From Cocos nucifera (taxonomy: Eukaryota; Streptophyta; Magnoliopsida; Arecales; Arecaceae), in NCBI GenBank assembly GCA_006176705.1, contig QRFJ01004927.1, positions 143,501-207,500 on the forward strand: DNA of 64,000 nt, in the 5' to 3' direction. Position numbers and translations under genes: made by a program. The notes under the pieces are model-generated. The model made no database searches. It was not told the origin of the DNA and was given only the letters and a program-made list of their open reading frames with translations. Of the stretch, positions 35,496 to 47,254 are shown in pieces. Position 1 is the stretch's first letter, and every line of letters begins with the position of its first letter.

Positions 35496-35715
35496 GAGAT
35501 AGTACGATATGAGTATCATATAGTACGATATTAGAGGATATGGTATGGTTCGATACGGGAGTGATATAATATGGTATGTTTTGATACGGGAGCGGTATGA
35601 TACCGTATGGAGGCAGTATGATATGTTACGAAAGTGGTATCCATAACACATTTCAGTACGATACGATACGGGGGCAGTATGATAAAGTACGATAAGCCAT
35701 ATAATAATTTCAATA
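35496..35715. repeat. GATACGGTAT-type simple repeat, right half
   Basis: Degenerate repeats such as GGTTCGATACGGGAGTG and GATACGGGAGCGGTATG. Same repeat type as 8640-8766 on the other side of the CACTA insertion. Confidence 0.75.
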
Positions 35716-35861
35716 TCTATATCCATATCGATAAATCATAATATTTTAAAATAAAAAAACTAAATATATAAAATAATCTCCGATCTGGGATGTCAAGTTT
35801 ATAAAAATGAATCACATAGTATAAAAAAAGAATCATATAGTATAAGCCCCAAAAAATACTA

Positions 35862-38295
35862 AGTCCCATAAGGACATCGTGGTGCTCGTGGTCGCTTGGA
35901 TCTTCTCAGAAAGGTCCTCAACGATCGCTCCTCCTGCTATGTCATCTATGATGGAGCCTCCCCTACATCAGTAGACGTCTTCTGATCATGCATATGAGCA
36001 ATATCGGGTGCTGCCGGAACATCTACAAATTAGGTGATCTCCTTACCTGAATCCAGGAATGTGCCTGTAACAAAAGGATCATACTAATGCCAACTAAAAC
36101 CCGATACTGTCATCTGGGATACGTAGGAAGATGAAGGCCCTGGCATCTATGGATCAAAAGATAGTGGCATATATGCAACATGCGGCGATGATATCTGCGG
36201 AATATATGGTGATGGCATATGCAAAATATGTGGAGATGGTGTATATCCCATATCTAGTGCATCGGATGCTCCATGCCAAGATGCATTACTTTCTAGGTCA
36301 TAATCAATCACCATCAATGTCCCCGCACATGATCTCTCCATCTCTCATAGTATCTGAGTCCGTTTCGCCCTCATCAGTCGTAGATATGGCACGATGAGTG
36401 TCCAACATAAGACCCAACATCCGATCAGTCTACATAATAAAATAAAAATTATCAATACATTATAGAATATATAAGTATAAAATTTAATATAACATTGAAT
36501 AGAATATATAATGCATAATTTTAATGGACTTACCAACATTTGCATAATAGAACTCTCACTCTCATATCCTAAAACTGCATACCGAGGTTGTCCAATGGCC
36601 CATACTATAATACTAAGAAATCAAGCCATGTAGTCCTCGGTATATGGACGGCCTTCCAATATATCATCACTATAAACTATATAATCTCATCGTGCATTCC
36701 AAATGGTGATGTACTCTACATGTCTGATACGCCAATCAATGTGAGCTCTTCCTCGTTAATCGATATGATGAAGTCATTGGCTGGTATCAAAATGCTCCGA
36801 GATGCCCTGAATGTGGCCAAACTGCTGCAGCACATGATCTGGGAGGTGCCACTCCACTACATCAAAATAAATAAGCAGCATCCTAGCAGTCCATATATAA
36901 TGAGCTATGCAATACTGTGGTAATATGGACATAATCTCGTCTGTATATAGCTCCCATAAAAACTAATAGGTTTAAAAAAAAATGGATTAATAAGTTCATT
37001 TTGTAGTAGATTATAAATACTATAAAATAATATGGATACATAAATCAAAATTATCCATCTGCATACATTAGTATCAGCTAATGTATCCAGCTGGCACCTA
37101 TAAACTCGTGCCACTTTCGTCGATGCATGGTGAACGTTGAATGCAATGTTCCATCTACTTAATAGTTTATTCATATTAATTAGATTTTTAATAAAATAAA
37201 AATATCAACTTAATTTCAAGTAATAGAATAAATAATTTCATATCTATATCCCTAAGGTGCATCCAGCCTAAATGGAACATCGGGATCTTAATGCGTTAGT
37301 GGCATCTCCAGAAACTATCTTCACAGTGGGCTGATAGTCGACATCCTCTTCCATGCCCAAATCTATTAATTTCAATAAAATTATATATGATATCTCTAAT
37401 TAAAGTTATAATAGATTGTTGAAAATTAAAATTATATACTATATACCTATAATAGAATAAGATAACCACCAATCTCTATCTGATCATGATATGAACCACG
37501 GCACATAGTCTTATACAAATAAGCTAATGCTGCACTATCCTAACTAAGTCTACGTGCAAAATCTAAATCCTCTAATGATGGTAAAAGTATCAACTTCATC
37601 TTGTTAGATGAAGTATCAGGCAAAAAGGCACCTCCTAGTAATCATAGTACTTGATCCTTGACATACTATTGCACCATCACCTCTGATGCATCATCCTTAA
37701 TGTGAAAATATCGATATCGATCATCCAAATACTCTATCCTCAATCGTGAATGATCGAAGAACTAGACATCGAGCTCAAACCCTAGTAATCGAAAGCATGT
37801 AGCCTGCCACTCCAGAATGGTAAGCATAGGATCAGCTCCTATAACTGCCTCACCATCAACTAGTAGTCTGATGAGCATATTGACATCCTGTAAAGTAATG
37901 ATTGTCTCACCGAATGAAAGATAAAATGTATATATCTCTGGACGCCATCTCTTAAGTAAAGCAGTAATAAGTCCGACATCTATCTGTATCCTACCAATCC
38001 GATACACTCCATAAAATCTTAGGTATCGTAAATAATGTACAACTCTATCTGGGATATCCTCCATCCTCCATAAGTCAGTATCCACTCATCGTATACGGAG
38101 GTGTCTGGGCTCCTGCAATAAGATATAATAATTAAATAATGTATGTGGCTTTAATAATAATCTATTTAGTAAAATATAAATAGTAATAAGAAAACTTACA
38201 ATGCCATCCAATATAGATTGTGATCAATGCATCTCCTGCAATGTAAGGATACTACGGTTCCGAGGGCCTGGATGCAATGGATCGCATGCCATAAT
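35862..38295 (-). pseudogene. Plant mobile domain (MAIN-like) protein of the MULE
   Basis: The plant mobile domain occurs in MAIN-like host proteins and as a companion gene of some MULEs and gypsy elements; its role in the transposon is not established. Minus-strand order: DRVVHYLRYLRFYGVYRIG, LITALLKRWRPEIYTFYLSF and GETIITLQDVNMLIRLLVDG (37762-38085); LPSLEDLDFARRLS then DSAALAYLYKTMCRGSY (about 37490-37590); VARVYRCQLDTLADTNV (37070-37120); LIYFDVVEWHLPDHVLQQFG (36810-36870); and a C-terminal basic tail, RSLRTFLRRSKRPRAP, near 35880-35930. AT-rich gaps fit introns. In-frame stops interrupt several blocks. It follows mudrA on the same strand. Confidence 0.8.
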
Positions 38296-38499
38296 ACACT
38301 AATGAATTTAAAATAATGACATACATCTTAAATTCAATAGAATAATAAAAATATGATACTAATTAATTACAATATAACTCTAAAATACATAGAACAATAG
38401 AAGAACTTTGAAATACTAGAATAGTTCAACAATCAAAAAATACATAAAATAGTTCAACTATCAAAAATACATAAAACAGTACATAATATTTTGATGCCT

Positions 38500-41164
38500 T
38501 TAATTTCTTTCACTGTCTGAAGTTGATGTGTGTGGAAGTAACCTAGGATAGCGACAACGATCATGACCCTATTTCACAGTCTTGTTGACTTTGGCCTGCC
38601 CTTCTGCTTAGGTCTCAAACGATGATGATCAAGAATACATGTAAATATTTGCATGGACATCCAATAGTTCATGTGGTAATGGATAAAACTCACCACTCCA
38701 AGCATTCATATATGCCACAACTATATATGCATCATCCATGAATCCACTAAAATGTATTGTTATTTCTTTACACACAGCTAATACATATGAATAGGAATAT
38801 CTATAAATCTTCCACTTTTCACAAAAACATTTTTTTCATTTAAAGTCATAGTGTGGAAATTTTCTCCACCTCTTAATCCTGTGCTTGCTCTTCTTGTTAG
38901 CACTTCATCTATGCCTCTTTGGAGGTTGAACATTGTTACTTTATGCTGATTAGTTTTAACTTGACCTTCAGCAATCTTAATTATAATATGATGAGTAAAA
39001 AAGCTATTTGGATTCTCCTATACATATTTTAAGGCTTGGACACATCTCATATTAAAGTATTTCACAAGATGGTAAAATATCATTTAAACACAAGCAGTAA
39101 TAGGTACGTTTCTAGTTTCTCATAAAATACTATTAAAAACCTTCGATAAATTTGTAGTTAAGACACCATAGCGCATGCCTGCATCATGTGCCAATATCCA
39201 TTTTTTTTTAACTCGGAGAGCCAACTCCAAGCCTCTACATTCACTGTCCTAATCCTATCCATGATAAAATCAAACTTCTAAACTTGATGAGTGCTTCCTG
39301 CTTTCCATACTGCTCTTTTAAGTTATGCACTTTTAAAATGAGTGTTGAAATTACTACAGACATATTTTAAATAGTATCGATAATAGGCACGTGGCGGACT
39401 CCTATTCAATAGACTCATCTGTAATGGCATTTAATATACCTGGATGTCTATCAGAAATTAGGCATATTCCATTTCTATTTTATGCAACATATGTTCCAAG
39501 TCGAATAAGAAACCAACTCTAACTAGCAGTCGTCTCTTCATCCATAATTGCATATGCTAAAGGATAAATCATATTCTCTGCATCAACTTCTATTACAATT
39601 AGCATCTTATCTTTAAACTTTCCATATAAGTGCATGCCATCAATGTTGATCACAGGACGATGATAGTACCTAAAATCCTGGATTGATGGTTAGAAAGCCC
39701 AAAATACATAATTTAAAATCACACATTATAATTTTTTGTTGGAAAAAAATTTTATGAAACAACAGTATCGGGGTTTGCATTTTGGAGTGCAGCCATATAA
39801 TAGGATAATTTTGCATAAGATGACTTCCATTCTCATAAATATCAACCAATGCCTTCTATTTTCCTAACCATGCTTTTCTGTATGACACTGTGTATTGAAA
39901 TTGCTCATTAATGATTGCCACAATAGCTTCAACTTTAACACCTAGCTCTTTCTCAATAATATATCAGACTAGTATGCAATCATCCTTCCACTAACATGTT
40001 TATGGTCTCGACTCAACCTCCTAAATAAACAAGTATGAGAACCCTCATATCTGGTGATCTAAAAATATCCATTCTTTTTCAACAATGCAGCACAAAGCCT
40101 TCATTTACATTCTTGTTCATTATCTGATGATGCACATCATATGAACAATAACTTTGAATGTGGTTAGACTACATTATATGTTTGATGCTTTCGAATATGA
40201 TAAAGATCAACAGCTTTCTTTAGATTATCTTTGCTCTGAAAAATCAAACCTATAGAAAATTCAGTTATCGAAGAGTCTCAAAACTGATAGTCATAGTTTA
40301 ATCTTCAACCAGCACTAACAGCATCATCATGATCTAAATTTAAGTCGCTAAAAAATAATGGAGGTTCATGCATCCTAGGTTCAGGTTCTATATTATTATC
40401 GGGCTGATCATCCTGATCATCATCTTTATCTTCATCGTTGTTACTATCTTCATCAAGTCATTCATCTTTAGTCTCATTCTCATCTGACTCAAAACTTCAA
40501 CCATCAGAATTTATTTCAGTGCTGATCCAATCATTATCCCCATCTGAGTGTCATATCCCATACTTACTGCTATTTCCACCATAGGAGAAATCACTATAGG
40601 AGAAGTCGTCATAGGAAAAGTCATCAAGATTTTGAATAATTGGACAACTAGAACCAACAATATTAGAATGTTCTACAAACATAGCCTCAGCACCAACGGT
40701 TCGCACCATAGGACTTAAAAAAGACGAGGAAGGTCCAGGAGTATTGTCCTCTTGGGTTAAAAGTCGAATAAAGTACCCAACCCTCGGTACCATCATTTGA
40801 ATAGTATTTTCATTAGAAGGTATATTTTTTTTTCAATTTATAATTTAATATATTGGCATTCTAAAAATTTTAAAGAAAATATCAATATCTCTTGGACATC
40901 TTCATCGTCATCAATTGAAAATAAGATATACTTGCTTTGCATTAACAGTCCCGATAAATTAGAAAATCTCCACCTCAATTTGATTTCATATTTTTTTCTG
41001 TCTATACTAATACCATTGTATAAATGATCCAGTAATTCTTGATGTGATAATGATAAAGATAATCTAACCATCCGACTCGCAGGCTGACTATACTGTATGC
41101 CATCTATACCATTTTCTATTATGCCATCGTAATACAGTAGTAAACGAACCCGAGCATTGGCCAT
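38500..41164 (-). pseudogene. mudrA-like MULE transposase
   Basis: Transposase of the MuDR superfamily. The N-terminus (40838-41164) reads MANARVRLLLYYDGIIENG, the usual PB1-like opening, followed by an acidic serine-rich region (40551-40796). The catalytic domain on the minus strand has RPVINIDGMHLYGKFKDKML (first Asp, 39621-39650), DAENMIYPLAYAIMDEE, and GICLISDRHPG (second Asp, 39444-39458). The tail reads YMNAWSG-like and KQKGRPKSTR (38581-38606), the standard end of these proteins after the SWIM zinc finger. Stops occur inside the catalytic domain (after FWAF, before SWFLIRLG), so it is inactive. Confidence 0.85.
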
Positions 41165-41301
41165 TTTCTTAGAAAATCTATGATAATATTAAAATTAAAA
41201 TATTTAGTATTATTAATTATTTTAATAAATGATTTACATAATAAATATATCCTATCACTAACTAATAGGTAAAGTTAGGTCCTATCCCATTTAGGAATTA
41301 C

Positions 41302-41482
41302 ATTAATTCTATAGGTAATTACAGTAATCAAATGATGCGCATATGGATCGAGAGAAATTTTGGACAATATTTTTCTTTTGTTCTCCTCTTATGTGGAGAA
41401 AATGAAAGAAAAATACTGTCCAAATTTTTTTTCGATCTATATCGTGCATCATTTGATTACTATAATTATCTATAAAATTAAT
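41302..41482. other. 181-bp near-perfect hairpin (MITE or small-RNA hairpin)
   Basis: Arms of about 75-80 bp pair almost completely: AGTAATCAAATGATGC on the left with GCATCATTTGATTACT on the right, and AAATTTTGGACAATATTT with AATACTGTCCAAATTT. The centre continues TTCTCC...GGAGAA around a loop of about 8 bases. No coding role. It lies just upstream of mudrA inside the MULE. Confidence 0.75.
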
Positions 41483-41925
41483 TATAATTTTTAAACTATC
41501 CAAATTAGACAGTCAATTGACTAATATATATAATTCTCTTATCCATACAAAAATATATCAATGTACGAATGCCATAAATTATGTACATTAATCAAAAGAT
41601 AAGTCTATGATTCTATGCAATGCAATATATTTAAAATTATTTTTAAGCATCGGATCGGATTTAGGCCTGATGATTTTAGAAAAACTCAAATCTGAGCCCA
41701 TTTTTAAGAATGTAGCAAATATGAAAATAAGTCGGGCACTATCCCTAAGCAAATCCCGTCCGAAAATTCTTTCCAGACATTGGACCGTACTTAGGCCTGG
41801 TGACTTTACAAAAAGTCATGTTTGGATCCAACTCCAAACATGAACATAGCAATCAATATAAATATATTTAAAATAAAAAAATAAATAAATTAACTAAATT
41901 AAATTTTTAAAAAAAAAAAAAAGAG
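41483..41925. other. AT-rich MULE 5' region
   Basis: A short unit is duplicated: GCATCGGATCGGATTTAGGC and GACATTGGACCGTACTTAGG (41648 and 41776), each followed by a TGA(T/C)TTTA and AAAA stretch. No gene. Confidence 0.4.
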
Positions 41926-42449
41926 GAGGATGATGGTGGGGGGGTGATGGGTGGGGGTAAGAGTCGGCCATGGTGAGGGAAAGGGTGGGGGGTGGTGGGG
42001 TGGGCGGGGTGAGGTAAAGGGCCGATGGGGTAAGGGCCAGTGAGGGGAGGGGAAAAAAGGAGGTGGGGGTGGGGGTAAGGGCCGAGCGCGCAAGAAGGGG
42101 GGTAGGTGGGGTGGGCGAGGTGGGGGTAAAGGGCCAGCGAGGGGAGGGGGTGGTGGGTGCGGTAAGGATGATGGTGAGAAGATGGCCGATGGGTGGGGAT
42201 GGAGTGGCCAAATGTGGGGCAGGGGATGCGGAGGGAGGCACGAAGGGAGGGCGTAGGATGGTAGGTGGGGGGGTGCAGAGGGAGGGCATCGAATGGGGGA
42301 GAAAGGAGAGAGAGGAGAAGGGAGCCTCAGTGGTGGCGGCATCAAAGAGAAGAGGAGGTCGGGAAGTCCAATACGGGGGCAAAAAGTTTGGTATGGGGGC
42401 GGTTCTTCGGAGAGGAGGAGGTCAAAAGAAGGAGCTAGGTTTAAGGGCC
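41926..42449. other. G-rich tract next to the right MULE end
   Basis: G-rich on the + strand (GGTGGGGGTAAGGGCC-type units, partly tandem at about 42000-42140), shifting to AG-rich by 42300. Apparent proline-rich frames on the minus strand (41894-42382) are composition artefacts. Position next to the end of the element parallels the tracts at 32520, 44600 and 50300. Confidence 0.45.
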
Positions 42450-42625
42450 TAAAATCATCATTTGGGATGGCATTTTTAAAAGCATCATCCCAGATGATGT
42501 TTTCTCATTAATTTTTTTTCTGTTTCACGTGGAATGCTATGAAATGGGGGGGGCTATAAATATCATTTTGGATGGCATTTTATCAGACAAAAATTGCTAT
42601 TTCTACTGGCATTTTATCCTCTTGC
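42450..42625. repeat. Right terminal inverted repeat of the MULE
   Basis: Contains GGGATGGCATTTTTAAAAGC, TGTTTCACGTGGAATGC and ATTTTATCCTCTTGCA, complementary in order to 7640-7870. Confidence 0.5.
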
Positions 42626-43046
42626 ATCAAACTTGCATTATTTGGATAAATAATTTTTAAATTTGCATAAAGAGCTCAACAACAACTGCTACCACAACTT
42701 CCATTATCCTTGGCAATGAATGTCCGCATATATCATTATATGCAGATTTGTTTCCACGTGGAACTTTTATTTGCACCACCGAGTCTAATGTAACTTATTC
42801 CAGGTGAAATTTCCGCATATAATTTTGTATGTAATTGTCTTTGTCCTGACACTATATTATACACGCGAACCTATCCGTTAAGACGTTACATGGACCGCTG
42901 TCCCAGTAAAAAGAAAAGAGCTTATTAGTCTTTCTTCTTCGACTCTTTTCATAATCTTTGTAGTAGTTATACTTGTGCACAATAAAAACAGTGTCAGAGA
43001 AATATTGGCATGGTTAAACCCCTAGGATTTGTTGATCAAATCTATC
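42626..43046. other. Unique sequence between the MULE and Helitron-like block
   Basis: No gene or repeat recognised. Contains two GCATATA-type repeats and a CACGTGGAAC box. Presumably older genomic DNA. Confidence 0.35.
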
Positions 43047-44341
43047 TATTATCTATTATATATATTTTATATATAAAATAATATTCTATAGAGAAGTATT
43101 ATAATATTATCATCTCATCATCTCAAATAATTTTAGTTATAATACGTAAATTATTATTTTATTATATATAATAATTTAAATATTATTTTTAAATAATAAT
43201 AAAATAGTATTTTAAAAAATAAAAAATAATCTATTATATATATAAAATAATACTCTATAGAGGAGTGTTATGATGTTGCCACCTTAGCATCTCAAATGAT
43301 TTTAGTTGTGACACGTGGATTATTATTTTATTATCTATAATCATTTAAATATTTTTTTAAATAATAATAAAATAATATTTTAAAAAATAAAAAAAATAAT
43401 ATTTCAAAAATAAAAGTAGAAAAAAAATAAGAAATAAAAAATATTTTTAAAAAAATTATTTTTTAAAAATAAAATATTTATAAAAATAGTAATGATATTT
43501 TTAAAAATATTAATTTATTATTATTTTAAAAAGATAGCATATCATTTTTTTAAATTTTAAAAATAATAATATATTAATTTATTTTTTAAAAATAATATTT
43601 TTATTATTTTTTAAAAAATAATATATTTTGAGATCTGAATCGATCCATTAGATTAGATCAGATCAAATCTCTATATTTAATAGCCTCCGAAAGTTTGAAG
43701 AAGGTATAAGAAGAAGTGAGAGGATAGGGATGCGATCAAGATCAGTATTTATCGAGAGAGAAGGGGTGCCATGGTGGGATGGCACCGATGGACACGTAGA
43801 AGGTATAAGAATAGGAAGAAAGAAGAAAAAATAATAATAAAATATTATTTTATAAAAAAAAATTAAAAAAAAAAAGAAAAAAGAGAGAGTTTATCTCTTT
43901 TCCTTCAATGGTGGTGCTGGAGGCAGCGGTACTGACAGGGGCACTGGAGGTACGATCAAGATTGATATTTATTAAGAGAGAAGAGAAATGGTGGTGGGGC
44001 AGCAGGGGGTGGGGTGGCACCGGGCAGGCATGGAGAAGGTATGAGAAGAAGAGAGAAAATGAGGATACGATCGGGATCGATGTTTGCTAAGAAAGAAGGA
44101 AAGCCATAGTGGGACGATAGAGGTGCAGCAGTACCGACGGAAACGTAGAAGATATGAGAATAGAAAGAAAAAATATAAAATAAAATATTATTTTATAAAA
44201 TAATAAAAATATATCATATATAATAAATAAATAAAATATTAAAATAATTTAAAATATTTATTTTGAATATTTATTATTAAAAAAATTAATAATTATTGAT
44301 TGTAATTATCTATCTCGTGCAACACATGGGTCTTCGACTAG
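43047..44341 (+). mobile_element. Helitron-like element 1 (non-autonomous)
   Basis: Ends with a hairpin-like GTGCAACACATGGGTC followed by TTCGA and CTAG (44338-44341), then T, matching the plant Helitron 3' end. The start is TCTATTATATATA-type after A. Two 5'-end-like modules (43056 and 43232) share AAAATAATA.TCTATAGAG and ATCTCAAAT.ATTTTAG. No Rep/helicase. The body carries purine-rich ~110-bp modules. Confidence 0.5.
43690..44170 (+). repeat. Dispersed ~110-bp module inside the Helitron-like elements
   Basis: Three copies here (about 43727, 43947, 44054) and two more at 45845 and 45940. Each contains GATCGATGTTTATCGAGAG (or near), CATGGTGGGATGGCACCG and AGAAGGTATGAGAA. They tie elements 1 and 2 to one family. 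Confidence 0.7.
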
Positions 44342-44399
44342 TATATATATAAAATAATACTATATGGAGGAGCATTATGATATTGCCAACTCAGCTTTG

Positions 44400-44430
<31 letters not shown>

Positions 44431-46209
44431 ATAATACTCTGTGGAGGAATATTATAGTATTGCCAACTTAGCTTTACATATAAATTTTATTATGCCACGT
44501 GTTGCACCACACATGGCCACACATGCATGATTTTTTTCTTTATTTTTTTTTAATTTTGTTTTGTACTAAGAGGCACGGAAAGAAGGGGCACCAGCGGAGG
44601 ATGGAATGACATGGGTGGAGGGTGGAGAGGGACCGTGGTGCAGATTCACCGGAGCCAAGGGGTGGGGGGGTAGGGGTGGGGGGGTGGTCGCACGAAGCCA
44701 TGGGGGGCACGGGGTGCGGGTTCTCCCAAGGTCGGGAGGGAGGGGTGGTGGTTGCGCAAAGCTAGGGGGCGGGTGTGGGTTTGCTAGGAACGGGAGGGAG
44801 CGGGTGGTGGTCGAGCAGAACTATAGGAGGCATGGGGTTCATCGGGGCTGGGGAAGGGGAGGGGAGGGGTTATTTGGTGCTCGTGGGGTACAATGAGAAC
44901 GATGGATGCATTATGGATGACGGCGAGGTGGGGCGGGGCTGCGGCTTGAGCCTCACGCGACAGCCATGGATCGTCGAGGGCATGGAAGGGGAGGGCGTGA
45001 GGTATGGGCTAGGGGTGCTGCGGGAGGAAGGAAGGGAAAGGAGGAAGGAAAGGAAAAAAATATTTGAAAAGAAGGAGAAAAAAAATTAAAAAATAATATT
45101 TTTATCATTAATTTAAAAATACTATTTATATAATAATATATTATTTTAAAAAATTATTTTTTAAAAAAAATTAATAATAAAATATTATTTAAAAAATATT
45201 ATTTTAAAATAATATATTATTATTAATAAAATAATAATAAATTATTTTTTATTATTAATAAAATAATATTATTTTACTATTTTTATCAAAATAATATTTT
45301 ATATTTATCAAAAATATTATTTTTTATTATTAATAATAATTTAAATAATAAAATATTATTAATTTTATTAATAATAAAATATTATTATTATTGATTAATG
45401 ATAAAATATTATTATTTGATTAATAATAAAATATTATTTTATTATTTTAGAAAGAAAAAAGAAAATATTTAATTTTTTTTAATATTAATAAAATATTATT
45501 ATTTGATTAGCAATATGATAAGATTATAACTTCACTTACCAAGAAATCTAGTTTTTTAAAATATTTTTTAAAAATTATATTTTTATTAATAATTTTAAAA
45601 TATTATTTATATAATAACATATTATTCTTAAAAAAATTATTTCAAAAAATTAATAGAATAATATTATTTTTAAATATTAATATTTTTAAAAAAAAATAAT
45701 TTTTTTAAATATTAGTTATTATATAAATAATTTTTTAAAATTAATAATAAAAATATTTTTTAATAATAAAAATATTTAAACTAATATTTTTAATAAAAAA
45801 AATTTAATATTAATTATGATAAATACTAATAATTTTTGTTATTGCGATCAGGATCGATGTTTATCGAGAGAGAAGAAGAGCAATGGTGGGATGGCACCGA
45901 TGGGTGCGAAAAAGATATGAGAAAAAAAGAGGGGGCAAGAGTGCGATTCAGGATTGACATTTGTCAAAAGAGAAGGAGAGCCATAGTGGAACAACATCAA
46001 CTGGTGTGAAGAAAGTATGAGAAAATGAAATTAGAAGAAAAATATTAAAATATTATTTTATTAAATAATAAAAAATATAATATATATAATAAATAAAATA
46101 AAATAAAATTTTAAAAAATATTAAAATTATTATAAATATTTATTATTAAAAATTTTTAATAATTATAGCCATAATTTTCTGCCCATGCAATATGTGGGTC
46201 TTTGATTGG
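44342..46209 (+). mobile_element. Helitron-like element 2, directly abutting element 1
   Basis: Begins with the same 5' module (AAAATAATACTATATGGAGG at 44352, repeated at about 44430 after an (AT)n run) immediately after the CTAG of element 1. Ends GCCCATGCAATATGTGGGTC, then TTTGATTGG, a degenerate 3' hairpin and CTRR. Contains a G-rich tract at 44600-45050, a long AT-rich stretch (45080-45840) and two copies of the 110-bp module. Confidence 0.45.
44600..45060 (+). other. G-rich tract in Helitron-like element 2
   Basis: G-rich with internal duplication: a GGTGGTCGC/GGTGGTTGCGC-type unit followed by ACGAAGCCATGGGGG or GCAAAGCTAGGGGG recurs about every 75 bp between 44680 and 44840. Glycine-rich frames here are compositional. 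Confidence 0.5.
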
Positions 46210-46511
46210 TTTTATTCTTAGACTTGGTTTCAAAAATTTACCACAAGAAAGTAGCCTAGCTTTCATTTTAGAAAAAAAAAAAAAAATGATAGTAGCCGAT
46301 CACATGAGCAGCCCGAGAGTTTATTAAGATAAGATGTCATCCACATATCAATATACGGCCACACATAATTTCAAATACTATAACCAATGCTTTCCATAGT
46401 AATTATGATCAACCATCCTATTTCCAATAGTTTAAGTCAATTACATCATATGCCATAATTGATCCCATAGGTTTCATATTCCCATTAGTTAGTCATCTTG
46501 TAGCAATAAGT
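46210..46511. other. Unique spacer
   Basis: No gene or repeat recognised; a poly-A run sits at about 46272-46285. Confidence 0.35.
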
Positions 46512-46519
46512 CTAAGTGC

Positions 46520-47246
46520 CTATTTAGCCAAGCTTTTGAAAGAAAAAAATATATATTTTTAAAAAATATTTATTTTAAAAAAAAATATATTCGGTCAAGT
46601 TTATTTTAAAAAATAGTCTACTTTTGAGTGGTAGCAAAAGTAGTTTTTTTACTATGAAAAGAAAGCAGAAAATTTAAGCTTCTCCTTGAAAGCAGAAGTA
46701 GAAGCAAAAAATTAATTTTTTAAAATAAAAATATTCTTATTCAAAATCATTATTTATCATAACTATCCTTATTTATTTTTACCTAACTTTTTCATTATTT
46801 AGCAAATGATATATTTTGATATATTTTGATATATGTATATTATCGTATAAAAATTATGTAAAATATTCAATATGTATTATCTTTGGTTCAATTATATTTA
46901 TATTGATTAAAATTTTAATATATTTTTTTATTTTTTATTCTAATTTAATAAAAATTAAAAATTAAAATAAATTAATTCTAATGAATATTTAAAATTATTT
47001 ATCTATTTAGATAATATTAATTATAAAGTAAATCTATATATGTCTTTTTTCATAATTTGATAGTTAAAAATATTTTTTTTGAAAGATTTATCAAATATAA
47101 ACTACTTCTCAAATACTAATAAAAATATTTATCAAATAATTTTGCCAAATACAAATTATTTTGTTCTCACAAGATTTTTTCTAAAATTTTATTTTAAAAA
47201 AATAATTTTAAAATAAGTTAATTTTCATAGCTTGGCCAAATAGGCC
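46520..47246. mobile_element. Non-autonomous hAT-like element
   Basis: 727 bp with inverted ends (CTATTTAGCCAAGCTTTTGAA on the left; the right end reads inward as GGCCTATTTGGCCAAGCTAT) flanked by the perfect 8-bp direct repeat CTAAGTGC (46512-46519 and 47247-47254), the duplication length of hAT transposons. The AT-rich interior has no transposase. The true edge could shift by a base or two because the duplication and end overlap in sequence. Confidence 0.7.
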
Positions 47247-47254
47247 CTAAGTGC

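Larger units (their letters stand above)
7640..42625 (-). mobile_element. MuDR-like MULE, outermost layer of the nest
   Basis: A MULE whose coding strand is minus: mudrA pseudogene at 38500-41164, then a plant-mobile-domain pseudogene at 35862-38295. The left end (from TGCAAGAGAATAAAA at 7640) resembles the reverse complement of the right end (...TTTTATCCTCTTGCA at 42625). Further in, both carry CACGTGAAACAG next to repeated AATGGCACTTTTAAAA-like motifs. Removing the CACTA element at 8767-35495 leaves about 8.3 kb, reasonable for a MULE with two genes. I could not settle the exact ends or the expected 9-11 bp target duplication. Confidence 0.6.

Noticed and set aside
41894..42382. 162-codon proline-rich minus frame
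   Set aside because: Pure composition effect of the G-rich tract; the overlapping frame looks equally plausible.
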